Position numbers and translations under genes: made by a program. Under the pieces are notes generated by a model. It saw only the letters and a program-made list of their open reading frames with translations. It was not told the DNA's origin and searched no databases. Of a DNA stretch of 64,000 bases, positions 15,825 through 24,214 are shown piece after piece (position 1 is the first letter of the stretch; every line of letters starts with the position of its first letter). This DNA is from CAVVSD01 sp963757125 (GTDB taxonomy: Bacteria; Actinomycetota; Thermoleophilia; Solirubrobacterales; Solirubrobacteraceae): NCBI GenBank assembly GCA_963757125.1, contig CAVWQP010000009.1, positions 1,054,001-1,118,000 of the forward strand, in the 5' to 3' direction.

Positions 15825-17414
15825 ATGATCCTCAAGACCGCACGCACGCTCGCTCTCGCCCTTCTCGCGTTCGCCGTGGCCCTTCCCGCCGCCGCCAACG
15901 CCGCCACCGCGCGCACGTCGTCCGTGCCGACGGTCAGCAACGTCGCCCCGCTGAACATCGCCATCGGCGACCAGCTCACCATCACGGGGCACAACTTCCG
16001 ATCAGGCAAGGGCAAGAACACGATCGTGTTCAAGCGCGACGGCCAGCGCGCGGTGTTCGTCACGGCCGAGCAGGCGACGGAGACGCAGATCAAGCTCACG
16101 GTCCCGGCCAAGCTCTCGCAGTACCTCTCGCGCCAGACCGGCGGCACGGCGCGCCCGACGCGCTTCCGCCTGCGTGTGCTGTCCGCGCGCTTCGGCCGCG
16201 CGTTCACCGCGACGAAGCTGTCGCCCGTGGTGACCGAGGCAGGCGCCGCGGCGAAGACGCCGACGACCGGCACCGCGAAGACCGCGACCCCGACGGTCAT
16301 CCGCAACACCGCCGGCGCGCAGGTGACGGTTCCCGTGGTCGCCGATCCCGACTGCGACGCCGACGGCCTGCGCAACTCGGTCGACACCGACGACGACAAC
16401 GACCTTCTGCCGGACACGCTCGAGGCGACCCTGAAGACCGACGCCTGCAACTGGGACACCGACGGCGACGGCATGGGCGACGGCTGGGAGTACCAGTCCG
16501 CTCGGCAGCTGAACCGCGTCTCGTGCCCCGCCACGGAGTACCCCGTGCCGTGTGACGCGGCGCAGCCGTACCCCCGCAAGCGCCCGTACCCGAACCCGCT
16601 GGACGCCTCCGACTACTCCGCGGACTACGACCGCGACTCGCTGCACAGCATCGAGGAGTACACGGCGTGGGCCCGGCACCCGGGGCACAGCCTCACGGAC
16701 GCCGGCATGTGGTACAGCGACGGCTTGCAGGCCAGCCAGGACACCGATCCGACCGACGGCTGCCGCGGCATCGCCGCGTACGACCTGACGATGCCCGTCG
16801 ACCTCGGCTTCACGCTTCCCATCGGCGTCACCTGGACCATGCCGAACGCGTACAAGCGCTCCCTCGACCTGAACGGCAACGGCTGCCTGACGGACGAGGA
16901 GCGCGACGAGGACGGCGACCTGCTCTCCAACTACGACGAGCTCAGCGGCCGGATGGTGCCCGCCTACTGGAAGGGGATGTACCCCGACGAGGTCGGCGGC
17001 ACCCCGTACGAGAACGGGCTCGACTGGCTCGACCCGGACTCCGACGGCGACGGCACGATCGACGGCCTCGACGACCAGGACTTCGACGACTACCTGAACA
17101 TCGAGGAGCTCGTGCGCGGCATCCGGAGCGTCTCGGAGACGGTCGACGTCCCGCGGCTGAACCCGGACGGCACGCCGGTCCGCAACGGCAACGGCGACGC
17201 GATCGTCGACAAGGTCCCGAAGTACCCGGTGGGCACCACGGGGCTGTGGGTCAACCCGTTCAACCCCTGCTACCCCGACACGGACTCGCGGAGCTGCGAC
17301 CGGGTGCGCCCGATCGGCCAGAAGTGGACCATCGAGGACCCGGAGGCCAAGAACCAGTGGCCGGTCCCGAGTGGCCCGCAGCCGCCGAGCCACCTGATCG
17401 CGCGCCCGCACTGA
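15825..17414 (+). CDS. Secreted IPT/TIG-domain protein with calcium-binding Asp-rich repeats
   Basis: The product is about 529 residues and has a classical signal peptide (LKTARTLALALLAFAVALPAAANA, in part). An ATG five codons upstream is an alternative start. Residues about 32-125 form an IPT/TIG immunoglobulin-like module (VSNVAPLNIAIGDQLTITGHNF, in part). A Thr/Ala-rich linker leads to thrombospondin-type-3-like calcium motifs: DPDCDADGLRNSVDTDDDND, DTDGDGMGDGWE, DLNGNGCLTDEERDEDGD and DPDSDGDGTIDGLDDQD. Several Cys suggest disulphides. No sortase motif or C-terminal anchor is seen. It lies between cpaB and tadA on the same strand, so it is a candidate surface adhesin or pilus-associated factor. 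Function is not established. Confidence 0.8.
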   Translation: MILKTARTLALALLAFAVALPAAANAATARTSSVPTVSNVAPLNIAIGDQLTITGHNFRSGKGKNTIVFKRDGQRAVFVTAEQATETQIKLTVPAKLSQYLSRQTGGTARPTRFRLRVLSARFGRAFTATKLSPVVTEAGAAAKTPTTGTAKTATPTVIRNTAGAQVTVPVVADPDCDADGLRNSVDTDDDNDLLPDTLEATLKTDACNWDTDGDGMGDGWEYQSARQLNRVSCPATEYPVPCDAAQPYPRKRPYPNPLDASDYSADYDRDSLHSIEEYTAWARHPGHSLTDAGMWYSDGLQASQDTDPTDGCRGIAAYDLTMPVDLGFTLPIGVTWTMPNAYKRSLDLNGNGCLTDEERDEDGDLLSNYDELSGRMVPAYWKGMYPDEVGGTPYENGLDWLDPDSDGDGTIDGLDDQDFDDYLNIEELVRGIRSVSETVDVPRLNPDGTPVRNGNGDAIVDKVPKYPVGTTGLWVNPFNPCYPDTDSRSCDRVRPIGQKWTIEDPEAKNQWPVPSGPQPPSHLIARPH

Positions 17415-17435
17415 CCTAGGGCCGGATCTCCACTG

Positions 17436-17460
17436 CGACGCCCGCCTCGAGCGGGCGTCG
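17436..17460 (+). terminator. Strong hairpin after the calcium-binding protein gene
   Basis: A perfect 10-bp stem, CGACGCCCGC with GCGGGCGTCG, closes a 5-base loop (CTCGA) 21 bp after the stop codon. Only a weak T stretch follows, as is usual in very GC-rich actinobacteria. It probably ends or attenuates the cpaB-side transcript before tadA. Confidence 0.65.
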
Positions 17461-17468
17461 TGCGTTCC

Positions 17469-17489
17469 GGGGGGCGAACATCGCCCCCC
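17469..17489. promoter_or_regulatory. Second hairpin directly upstream of tadA
   Basis: GGGGGGCGA pairs perfectly with TCGCCCCCC across a 3-base loop (ACA), 8 bp after the first hairpin and 17 bp before the tadA GTG. In the tadA mRNA it would lie at or over the ribosome site and could lower translation. It could also be the second half of a double terminator. Confidence 0.5.
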
Positions 17490-17506
17490 GGCGGCCTACC
17501 GGTCGT

Positions 17507-18682
17507 GTGAGCGACGAACTGGAAGGTCTTGCCGCCGCCCTGCGCGAGCGGCTCGTACGGGAGGCGGGCGCCGGGGAGGACGGTGATCTCCACGCCCGCA
17601 TCCGCGCGCTCGTGGAGCGCGAGGCCGGGGTGCTGGACCCGGAGACCCGCGAGGACCTCGTGGGTCGCGTCATCGAGCGGTCCTTCGGCCTCGGCGCGCT
17701 GGAGCCCCTCCTGCGCGACCCGACCGTCGACGAGGTCATGGTCAACGGCCCGGGCTCGGTGTTCGTCGAGCGGGCCGGCCGGATCGAGGACGCCGGCGTC
17801 GCGTTCGAGACGGAGGCCGATCTGCGGCACGCGATCGAGCGCATCCTCGCGCCGCTCGGCCGGCGCGTCGACGAGGCCGAGCCGCTCGTGGACGCCCGGC
17901 TGCCGGACGGCTCGCGGGTCAACGTCATCATCCCGCCGCTCGCGGTGGACGGGCCGGTGCTCACGATTCGCCGCTTCCGTCGCGCGGGCTTCACGCCGGA
18001 CGATCTCGTGGCGGTCGGGACATGGTCGGCGCCGCTGCGCGAGCTGCTCGCCGCGGCCGTCCGCGCGCGGCTGAACGTCCTCGTCAGCGGCGGTACGGGC
18101 TCGGGCAAGACGACGACGCTCAACGCGCTGTCCTCGTTCATCCCCGGCGGGGAGCGGATCGTCACGGTCGAGGACGCCGCGGAGCTGCGCCTGCAGCAGG
18201 CGCACGTGGTCCGCCTCGAGGCGCGGCCGGCGTCGCTGGAGGGTCGCGGCGAGGTCAACGTCCGCCGGCTGGTGCGCAACGCGCTGCGGATGCGACCGGA
18301 CCGGATCATCGTCGGCGAGGTCCGCGGTCCCGAGGCGCTCGACATGCTCTCCGCGATGTCCAGCGGCCACGACGGCTCGCTGTCGACCGTGCACGCCGGA
18401 TCGCCGGAGGAGGCGCTGCGCCGCGTCGAGACGCTGGCGCTCATGGCCGGCGTGGGCCTGCCGCACGCGGCGGTGCGCGACCAGGTCGCCGGCGCGTTGG
18501 ATCTCGTCGTCCACCAGTCCCGGATGCCGGACGGGAGCCGCCGGGTCCTGTCGGTCGTCGAGGTGGTGCGCGTCGCCGGCGGCCCGGGCACGCGCGAGCT
18601 CTACGCGCTGCGCGACGGCAGGCCGACCTGGCGCGCGCCGCAGGGCGATGGCGTCGCCGCACGGCTCCGGGACGCGGCATGA
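17507..18682 (+). CDS. tadA: Tad pilus assembly ATPase, CpaF/TadA family
   Basis: The product is 391 residues. After an N-terminal helical part come the secretion-ATPase signatures: VDEVMVNGPGSVFVERAG, RLPDGSRVNVIIPPLA, the Walker A GGTGSGKTTTLNAL (about residue 198), the Asp box region VTVEDAAELRLQQ, the Walker B/His region IIVGEVRGPEALDMLSAMSSGHDG (in part) and the STVHAGS motif. It is a cytoplasmic hexameric motor that drives pilin polymerisation. The start is GTG. It is coupled to tadB through a 4-bp ATGA overlap. All catalytic motifs are intact and the length is normal. Confidence 0.92.
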   Translation: MSDELEGLAAALRERLVREAGAGEDGDLHARIRALVEREAGVLDPETREDLVGRVIERSFGLGALEPLLRDPTVDEVMVNGPGSVFVERAGRIEDAGVAFETEADLRHAIERILAPLGRRVDEAEPLVDARLPDGSRVNVIIPPLAVDGPVLTIRRFRRAGFTPDDLVAVGTWSAPLRELLAAAVRARLNVLVSGGTGSGKTTTLNALSSFIPGGERIVTVEDAAELRLQQAHVVRLEARPASLEGRGEVNVRRLVRNALRMRPDRIIVGEVRGPEALDMLSAMSSGHDGSLSTVHAGSPEEALRRVETLALMAGVGLPHAAVRDQVAGALDLVVHQSRMPDGSRRVLSVVEVVRVAGGPGTRELYALRDGRPTWRAPQGDGVAARLRDAA

Positions 18683-19533
18683 CCGGCGCGCCGCTGCTCG
18701 CCGGGGTGGCGGGCGCGTGCGCCGTCGGCGCCGCGTGGGACGTGCTGGTGGTCGCCGAGCGCGCCCGCGTCCCGGCGCTCGTGCGCCGGACGCTGACGCG
18801 CGTGCTGGCAACCGGGCTCGGAGGCCGCGAGCCGACGAGCGCGGAGCGCCAGCGACTCGCGGCGCTCGGCACGCTCGTGCTCTTCGCGGCGGGGTGGCTG
18901 CTCGGCGGGGTCCTCGCTGCGGCCGCGCTGGCGGCGGCGGGCCCGGCCGCGGCTGCAGCGCTGCTGCGGGCCCGGCGGCGGCGCTGGCACGCCGCGCTCG
19001 CCGAGGGCGCGCCCGCCGTGGCGCGCTCGCTGGCCGACGCGCTGACCGGCGGCCACTCCGTCCGCGGCGCCATCGCCGAGGCCGCGGCGTCGGGCGGTGT
19101 TCCCGGCGCGGCGGGCGCGCAGCTGACGCGGTGCGCGTCGGAGCTGGCGCTCGGCGAGCGCACCGAGGCGGTGCTGACGAACCTCGCGCGCCGCACCGGC
19201 CTGCCGGCCTACGACACGCTCGTGGCCGCGATCCTGCTGCAGCGCGACGCGGGCGGGGACCTCGCCGGTCTCCTGCGCGGCGTCGCGCGCTCCCTGGAGG
19301 AGAGCGCGCGGGTGGCCGCGGACGCTCGCTCCGCCACCGCGCAGGCGCGCTTCACCGCCGGCGTGGTGACGGCGCTGCCCGCCGGCGCCGCCGCGCTCGC
19401 CGAGCTGGCGCAGCCCGGCTATCTGCTGACGCTGGTCAGCGCGCCGATCCCGGCGGTGCTCGCCGCGCTCGCGGCGGTGCTGCAGATCGCGGCGCTCGTG
19501 ATGGTCCGCCGGCTGGGGAGGGTGCGGACGTGA
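18679..19533 (+). CDS. tadB: TadB-like inner-membrane pilus assembly protein
   Basis: The product is 284 residues with the T2SSF/GspF layout: hydrophobic helices near residues 65-95 and at the C terminus (about 225-275), around a cytoplasmic helical domain ALAEGAPAVARSLADALTGGHSVRGAIAEA (in part) and AYDTLVAAILLQRDAGGDLAGLLRG. TadB and TadC form the membrane platform that TadA acts on. The ATG overlaps the tadA stop and the tadC GTG overlaps its stop, so all three are translationally coupled. No signal peptide is needed. Confidence 0.85.
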   Translation: MTGAPLLAGVAGACAVGAAWDVLVVAERARVPALVRRTLTRVLATGLGGREPTSAERQRLAALGTLVLFAAGWLLGGVLAAAALAAAGPAAAAALLRARRRRWHAALAEGAPAVARSLADALTGGHSVRGAIAEAAASGGVPGAAGAQLTRCASELALGERTEAVLTNLARRTGLPAYDTLVAAILLQRDAGGDLAGLLRGVARSLEESARVAADARSATAQARFTAGVVTALPAGAAALAELAQPGYLLTLVSAPIPAVLAALAAVLQIAALVMVRRLGRVRT

Positions 19534-20364
19534 CCGTCGTCCTCGCGGCGCTCGCCGGTGGCCTGCTCGCCATCGCGCTCGCCGAGCTGGCCGCGACGTT
19601 GCGTCGTCCGAGCGCCGGAGGCGGAGGCCGAGGCCAGGCGCTCGCGCGCCTGCTCGGCGCCGTCGGCCGCCGCGCCGGCGTGCGGCTGCAGCCCGGCGAC
19701 GTCGGAGCGCGGCTCGCGGCGGCCGGTGCGCCGCCGGGCATCGGCGTCGCCGACGTCCTCGCCGTGAAGGCCGGCGGCGCCGTCGCGGGCGTGCTCCTCG
19801 CGCTGCCGCTCGCGGCCGCGGCGCCCGGCCGCCTCGCGCCGGTCGTGCTGCTGGCCGCGCCGGGGGCGGGGTTCCTCGCGCCGGACGTGGTGCTGGCCCG
19901 GCGGGCGCGGCAGCGGGCGGCGGTGCTCGCCCGCGAGGTCGCCGACGTGCTCGATCTGCTGCGCGTCGCGGTCCAGGCGGGCCTCGACACCGGCCGCGCG
20001 CTGGGGGAGGTGGGGCGCCGTCGCGGCGGCCTGCTCGGCGGCGAGCTGCGGCGCACCGCGCGCGAGCTCGAGCTCGGGGTCCCGCGCGCCCGGGCGCTCG
20101 CGCGGCTCTCGGCGCGGTGCCCGCTGCCGGAGATCGCCGCCCTGACCGCCGCGATCGGCCGCGCCGACCGCCACGGAGCGCCGCTCGCACCCGCGCTCGA
20201 GGGCCTCGCCGCGGAGGCGCGAGGGCGAGCACGCGCGACGGCTGCGCGACGCCGCGGCACGCGCGGCCCCGCAGATCCAGCTCGTCGTGGCGCTGCTGCT
20301 CGTGCCCGCGGTGATGCTGCTCGTCGCGGCCGCGCTCGTGCAGGCGCTGGTGCCGGAGGGCTAG
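19530..20364 (+). CDS. tadC: TadC-like pilus assembly protein with apparent frameshift near the 3' end
   Basis: The gene starts at a GTG overlapping the tadB stop. N-terminal and central hydrophobic helices surround a T2SSF domain (AREVADVLDLLRVAVQAGLDTGRALGEV, in part, and PLPEIAALTAAIGRADRHGAPL). Near 20211-20225 the frame moves. The continuation in the second frame reads HARRLRDAAARAAPQIQLVVALLLVPAVMLLVAAAL (in part), the expected final transmembrane helix, and stops at 20364. Restoring two bases gives 278 residues, a normal length. The shift sits in a GCGCG tract and may be a sequencing error. The gene is convergent with the GntR regulator, with 10 bp between the stops. Confidence 0.78.
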
Positions 20365-20374
20365 AGGGTGCGGC

Positions 20375-21049
20375 TCAGGCGGCGGGCTCGGCCGCGGTGT
20401 CCTCGACGCGGCCGAGGTACCAGTCCGCCGCGCGCCGCTTCTGGGCGCGGACCGCCGCGGCCGCGGCGTCGCCGTCGCCGCGCGCCAGCGCGTCGTAGAT
20501 GAGCTCGTGCTCCGCCGACGAGCTGCGCAGGCTCTCCGTGTCCGACGAGAAGATCCGCCGGCACCAGTCCGTCGAGTCCCACAGCGAGCCGATCATCGTC
20601 TGCAGCCGCGCGAAGGACTGCGCGGCGTAGGCGCCGAGGTGGAACTCGCGGTTCAGGCGCCCGTACTCGGCGACGTCGCTGCGCGCCTCGGCGTCGGCCA
20701 TCGCGTCGAGGATCCGGCGCAGCTCCGTCAGCTGCTCGGAGGTGATCTCCTCGGCCGCGCGGCGCACGGCCAGCGCCTCGAGCTCGGCGCGGATCGCGAA
20801 CAGCTCCTCGATCTCGTGGCGCCCCATCCGCGGGACGATCGCGCCCTTGTGGGTCGCGAACTCCAGCAGCCCGTCGGCCTCCAGGCGCTTGACGCCCTCG
20901 CGGGCCGGGATGTCCGACACACCCAGCTCGCGTGCGACCCGGCTGATCGGCACGCGGTCGCCGGGCGCCAGCTGCCCGCTGAGGATCCGCTCGCGCAGCT
21001 CGTCGTAGACGATGTCGGCCTTCGTGCGGAACGGCAGCGGAGCTGTCAT
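20375..21049 (-). CDS. GntR-family regulator, FadR (FCD) subfamily
   Basis: The product is 224 residues. The N-terminal winged helix has IVYDELRERILSGQLAPGDRV, VARELGVSDIPAREGVKRLEADGLL and the wing KGAIVPRM. The C-terminal FCD helical domain has the metal-ligand pattern (REFHLGAY and a His in SAEHELIYDAL). FCD regulators sense organic acids. It is the last gene on the minus strand behind two VOC genes, with a 54-bp gap that contains the AT-rich palindrome TCTATAGA (21081-21088). It likely controls the ring-cleavage operon upstream and perhaps itself. The effector would be an acidic pathway intermediate, by inference. Confidence 0.88.
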   Translation of the reverse strand: MTAPLPFRTKADIVYDELRERILSGQLAPGDRVPISRVARELGVSDIPAREGVKRLEADGLLEFATHKGAIVPRMGRHEIEELFAIRAELEALAVRRAAEEITSEQLTELRRILDAMADAEARSDVAEYGRLNREFHLGAYAAQSFARLQTMIGSLWDSTDWCRRIFSSDTESLRSSSAEHELIYDALARGDGDAAAAAVRAQKRRAADWYLGRVEDTAAEPAA

Positions 21050-21103
21050 CGGCGGCAGTCTACGGTTCGCGGCGGCTCGCTCTATAGACGGTAGGACGCC
21101 GTT

Positions 21104-21985
21104 TCAGCGCGCGACGGGCATGAGCCCGTGGTCCCGGAAGCCGTCCGGGCGCTGCTCCGCCCAGCGCGTCCACCACCACGAGTCCTCCGCGTCCCAGCTG
21201 CGCGCGGAGAACGAGCCCTCGTCGAGGATGTGCTCCATGTCGGCGTAGTACTCGACGACGCTGCCGGCGGGCTCGAGGAAGTACACCGCGATGTTGTTGC
21301 CGACGCCGTGGCGGATCGGGCCCCAGAGCGGCCGCCGGCGCTGGTCGCCGAGCAGGTCCGCCATGCGCCCGATCTCCCCGAGGCTCTGCACCGCCCACGC
21401 GTGGTGGTGCAGCGACCCGCGCCCGCGGAACAGCCCGATGCCGTGGTGCTCGGAGTTGCAGCGCAGGAAGAACCCGTCGGGGCCGACGTGGTCGGACACC
21501 CGGAACCCGAGGACGGTCTGCAGGAACTCGGCGACCACGGGCGGGTCCTTCGGGTGCATCGTGAAGTGCCCGAGCCGCGACGGTCGCAGGCCCGTCGGCG
21601 AGAACGGCGCCTCGCCCCGCGGCATCCCGACGTAGACCTCGTAGGTCACGTCGTCGGGGCCGACGAACGCGAAGCCGTCGGCCAGACCCGGGTCCAGCGG
21701 CCCGTCGCTGACGACCTGCAGCCCGGCGTCGGCGACCCGCGAGCGCGCCTCGGCGAGGCCCGCCTCGCCCGCGGCCAGCAGGCCGAGGTGGTCGAGGCCG
21801 TCCTCGTCGGCGGCGACGTACTCCAGCGAGTGGTGCTCGTCGCCGACGCGCAGGTAGGAGGTCCCGCCGTCGCGCTGCGTCTCGCGCATGCCCATCGTCT
21901 CCACGGCGTGCGCCACGGCCGCGTCGAGGTCGCGCGTGCGGATCGCCAGGTGGCCGATGCTGTCGACCACGCTCGCGCTACTCAT
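21104..21985 (-). CDS. Two-domain VOC protein, extradiol dioxygenase-like
   Basis: The product is 293 residues with VOC modules at about 7-122 and 135-265. The metal triad of the C-terminal module is complete: His140 (LGHFTMHP), His194/His195 (HHHAW) and Glu245 (SVVEYY). This is the pattern of type I catechol 2,3-dioxygenases. The substrate is unknown. Its start overlaps the next VOC gene by 8 bp, so both are translated together. The C terminus carries a Trp-rich stretch (DSWWWTRWAEQ) beyond the core. The context (FAH hydrolase, cyclase) supports meta-cleavage catabolism. Confidence 0.8.
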   Translation of the reverse strand: MSSASVVDSIGHLAIRTRDLDAAVAHAVETMGMRETQRDGGTSYLRVGDEHHSLEYVAADEDGLDHLGLLAAGEAGLAEARSRVADAGLQVVSDGPLDPGLADGFAFVGPDDVTYEVYVGMPRGEAPFSPTGLRPSRLGHFTMHPKDPPVVAEFLQTVLGFRVSDHVGPDGFFLRCNSEHHGIGLFRGRGSLHHHAWAVQSLGEIGRMADLLGDQRRRPLWGPIRHGVGNNIAVYFLEPAGSVVEYYADMEHILDEGSFSARSWDAEDSWWWTRWAEQRPDGFRDHGLMPVAR

Positions 21986-22541
21986 GGCCGCTGGCCTCCG
22001 GCGCGCCCGGCACGAACTCCGGCCCCTTCCACGCCAGCCAGTCGTCGATGTCCATCGTCTCCAGGTCGATGTTCTCGAGCGGGGGGTAGGGGCGCGTCGC
22101 GCCGTCCCAGCCGATCTGGTCCAGGCCCCAGAACAGCTCGACCATGTGGTCGTCCGGGTCCCAGATGTAGACGCGCAGCTGCACGCCCGGGCCGCCCGTC
22201 CGCATCCCGGCGATCGGGATGTCGTTGTCGCGGGCGTAGCGGGCGATCTTCTGGAGGGCCTCGAAGCTCTCCATCTCGAAGGCCACGTGGTGGAAGCCCG
22301 GCACCGACAGCGCGCGCGGGTCGTGCGGCCGCTCGGGCACCACGCGCAGGCCGAACAGCGACACGACGTGGTGGTCGGAGTTGCAGCGCATCCAGACGCC
22401 CTCGTAGAACGGCGCGTCCTCGGGATACGGCATCCGGTCGGAGACCTGGAAGCCGAGAACGTCCTCGTACCAGGTGACGAGCCGCTCGAGGTCGGTCGAG
22501 ACGAGCCCGATGTGGCCGATGCGGCGCGGCCGGACCGTCAC
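21978..22541 (-). CDS. Single VOC-domain protein, dioxygenase-like
   Basis: The product is 187 residues and has one VOC module with His10 (IGHIGLV), His84/His85 (GFHHVAFEM) and Glu135 (HMVELFW), a possible complete metal site. A distinct 45-residue C-terminal tail (YPPLENIDLETMDIDDWLAW) follows. It overlaps the larger VOC gene by 8 bp and the FAH gene by 4 bp. A paired large and small VOC gene could form one enzyme or act in sequence; the sequence alone does not decide. It could also be an isomerase or a lyase of the glyoxalase superfamily. Confidence 0.75.
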   Translation of the reverse strand: MTVRPRRIGHIGLVSTDLERLVTWYEDVLGFQVSDRMPYPEDAPFYEGVWMRCNSDHHVVSLFGLRVVPERPHDPRALSVPGFHHVAFEMESFEALQKIARYARDNDIPIAGMRTGGPGVQLRVYIWDPDDHMVELFWGLDQIGWDGATRPYPPLENIDLETMDIDDWLAWKGPEFVPGAPEASGHE

Positions 22542-23410
22542 GACGCCGGCTCGTCGATGACCGGGTTCTCCTGCACGCCGACGCCCTCGAGCGTGATGCG
22601 CACCGTGTCCCCGGCGACGAGGAACTCCGGCGGCTCGCGGAAGTTGCCGACGCCCGACGGGGTGCCCGTCGCGATGACGTCGCCGGGCTGCAGCGTCGTG
22701 AACGTCGAGACGAACTCGATGATCGTCGGGACGTCGAAGATCATCGACGCGGTCGTGCTCGACTGCTTGACCACGCCGTTCACCGTCAGCTCGATCGCCA
22801 GCACCCCCGGGTCGGGGATCTCGTCCGCCGTCACGAGATCCGGGCCGAACGGGCCCGACCCGTCGAAGTTCTTGCCCGCGCCGAACTGGATCGGCGGCTT
22901 CTTGATCTGCCAGTCGCGGATCGAGACGTCGTTGAAGATCGCGTACCCGGCGACGTGGTCGAGCGCGTCCGCCTTGGAGACGTGGCGCCCGCCGCGGCCG
23001 ATGATCACCGCGAGCTCGGCCTCCCAGTCGACCGCCTTGGACACCCTCGGGACCTCGATCGGCGCGCCGTCGGCGATGAGCGACTGCGCGAAGCGGATGA
23101 AGAGGTTGGGCTCGGACAGCACGTCGAGCTTCGCCTCCGCGGCGTGCTCGGCGTAGTTGCGCGCGACGCAGATGATCTTCGGCGGGCGCGGGACGACCGG
23201 CAGCAGCTCGAGGTCGGCCGGCGCGTGGTGCTCGGGCGTGGCCGCATCGAGCGCCGCGCGGGCGGCGGCCATCGCGGCGTCGCCGCCCTCGAGCAGGGCG
23301 ACGATGTCCGTCGGGACGTTCGGGTCGACGGAGTTGAGGTCGACGACGGCGTCGCCGGAGCGGGCGCCGAGCCGTGTCTCGCCGCCGCTGCGGTAGGAGA
23401 TGAGTCGCAT
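22538..23410 (-). CDS. Fumarylacetoacetate hydrolase-family protein
   Basis: The product is 290 residues with a short N-terminal domain and the FAH core from about residue 75: PPKIICVARNYAEHAAEA, the metal-binding VDWEAELAVIIGRGGR, GYAIFNDVSIRDWQ, AGKNFDGSGPFGPDLV and the end motif PGDVIATGTPSGVG. Family members hydrolyse or decarboxylate oxo acids made by meta-cleavage (for example 2-hydroxyhepta-2,4-dienedioate isomerase, 2-hydroxypentadienoate hydratase and acylpyruvate hydrolases). Its place between VOC dioxygenases and a cyclase fits processing of a ring-cleavage product. The exact reaction is not visible. Confidence 0.88.
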   Translation of the reverse strand: MRLISYRSGGETRLGARSGDAVVDLNSVDPNVPTDIVALLEGGDAAMAAARAALDAATPEHHAPADLELLPVVPRPPKIICVARNYAEHAAEAKLDVLSEPNLFIRFAQSLIADGAPIEVPRVSKAVDWEAELAVIIGRGGRHVSKADALDHVAGYAIFNDVSIRDWQIKKPPIQFGAGKNFDGSGPFGPDLVTADEIPDPGVLAIELTVNGVVKQSSTTASMIFDVPTIIEFVSTFTTLQPGDVIATGTPSGVGNFREPPEFLVAGDTVRITLEGVGVQENPVIDEPAS

Positions 23411-23423
23411 GGATCCTTCGTGG

Positions 23424-24176
23424 TCAGTCGGTCAGCAGGACGACGCGCACCGGCGAGCCGGTGCCGCCGGCGATCTTCAGCGGGAGAGCCAGGAACAGGC
23501 CCGTCGCGGGGACGTCGGCGAGCCCGGTCAGGCCCTCGACGATGAGGATGCCCTGGGGCAGGAAGTGCTCGACATGGCCGTGCGCGCCGAGCATCTCGCC
23601 GTCGCGGGCGGCGACGTCGCACGCGGGCGTGTCGCAGGCGACGGCCACGACGCCGAGGTCGGTCAGGTACGTGCACGCCTCGGGGGACAGGCCGGGCTCG
23701 TTGGAGCCCCACCAGCCCTCCGGGCGGTCGTTCGCGCCGCCGGGCCGGTTGGCGTCCCAGCCGAACTCGATGATCGCGACGCTGCCCGGCTCGAGCGAGA
23801 AGCCGCCGCGCTCGGCGGCCGCCGCCAGGTGCTCGGCGCCGATGAGGTCGCCCGGCTGATGGTCGTCGGGCTTGAGGTCGAACTTGCAGAACGGCCGCAG
23901 CAGCATCGCGTCGACGGGAACCTGGTCGGCGGTCAGGCCGTCGGCGTCGAAGTGGAACGGTGCGTCGACGTGCGTGCCCGTGTGCTCGGACAGCGCGAGG
24001 TGGTTCGCCGCGGCGCCCGCTTCCGCGTGCCCGAACAGCGGCGCGATCTTTGGGGCCTCGTACATGAACCACATGGGCATGTCGGCGTCGATCGTCGGCG
24101 AGGCGTCGTGCACCTTCAGGCCGCCCAGCGCGGCCAGGAGACCGCCGATCGAGCTCGATGAACCGGTGTCGGCCAT
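23424..24176 (-). CDS. Cyclase-family metal-dependent hydrolase (kynurenine formamidase-like)
   Basis: The product is 250 residues when begun at ATG 24176, which has a GAGAGG ribosome site. A GTG at 24218 that overlaps the monooxygenase stop would add 14 residues. The hallmark SEHTGTHVDAPFHF (about residue 78) supplies the His/Asp metal ligands of the PF04199 cyclase family, followed later by GHVEHFLPQGILIVEGL. Members hydrolyse N-formylkynurenine, isatin or lactones. With an FAH-family and VOC genes behind it, hydrolysis of a lactone or amide intermediate of aromatic breakdown is plausible. It is cytoplasmic, with no signal peptide. Confidence 0.82.
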   Translation of the reverse strand: MADTGSSSSIGGLLAALGGLKVHDASPTIDADMPMWFMYEAPKIAPLFGHAEAGAAANHLALSEHTGTHVDAPFHFDADGLTADQVPVDAMLLRPFCKFDLKPDDHQPGDLIGAEHLAAAAERGGFSLEPGSVAIIEFGWDANRPGGANDRPEGWWGSNEPGLSPEACTYLTDLGVVAVACDTPACDVAARDGEMLGAHGHVEHFLPQGILIVEGLTGLADVPATGLFLALPLKIAGGTGSPVRVVLLTD

Positions 24177-24214
24177 GTGCACCTCTCGCTTTCCCTCGAT
24201 GTGGTCGGGCGCGG

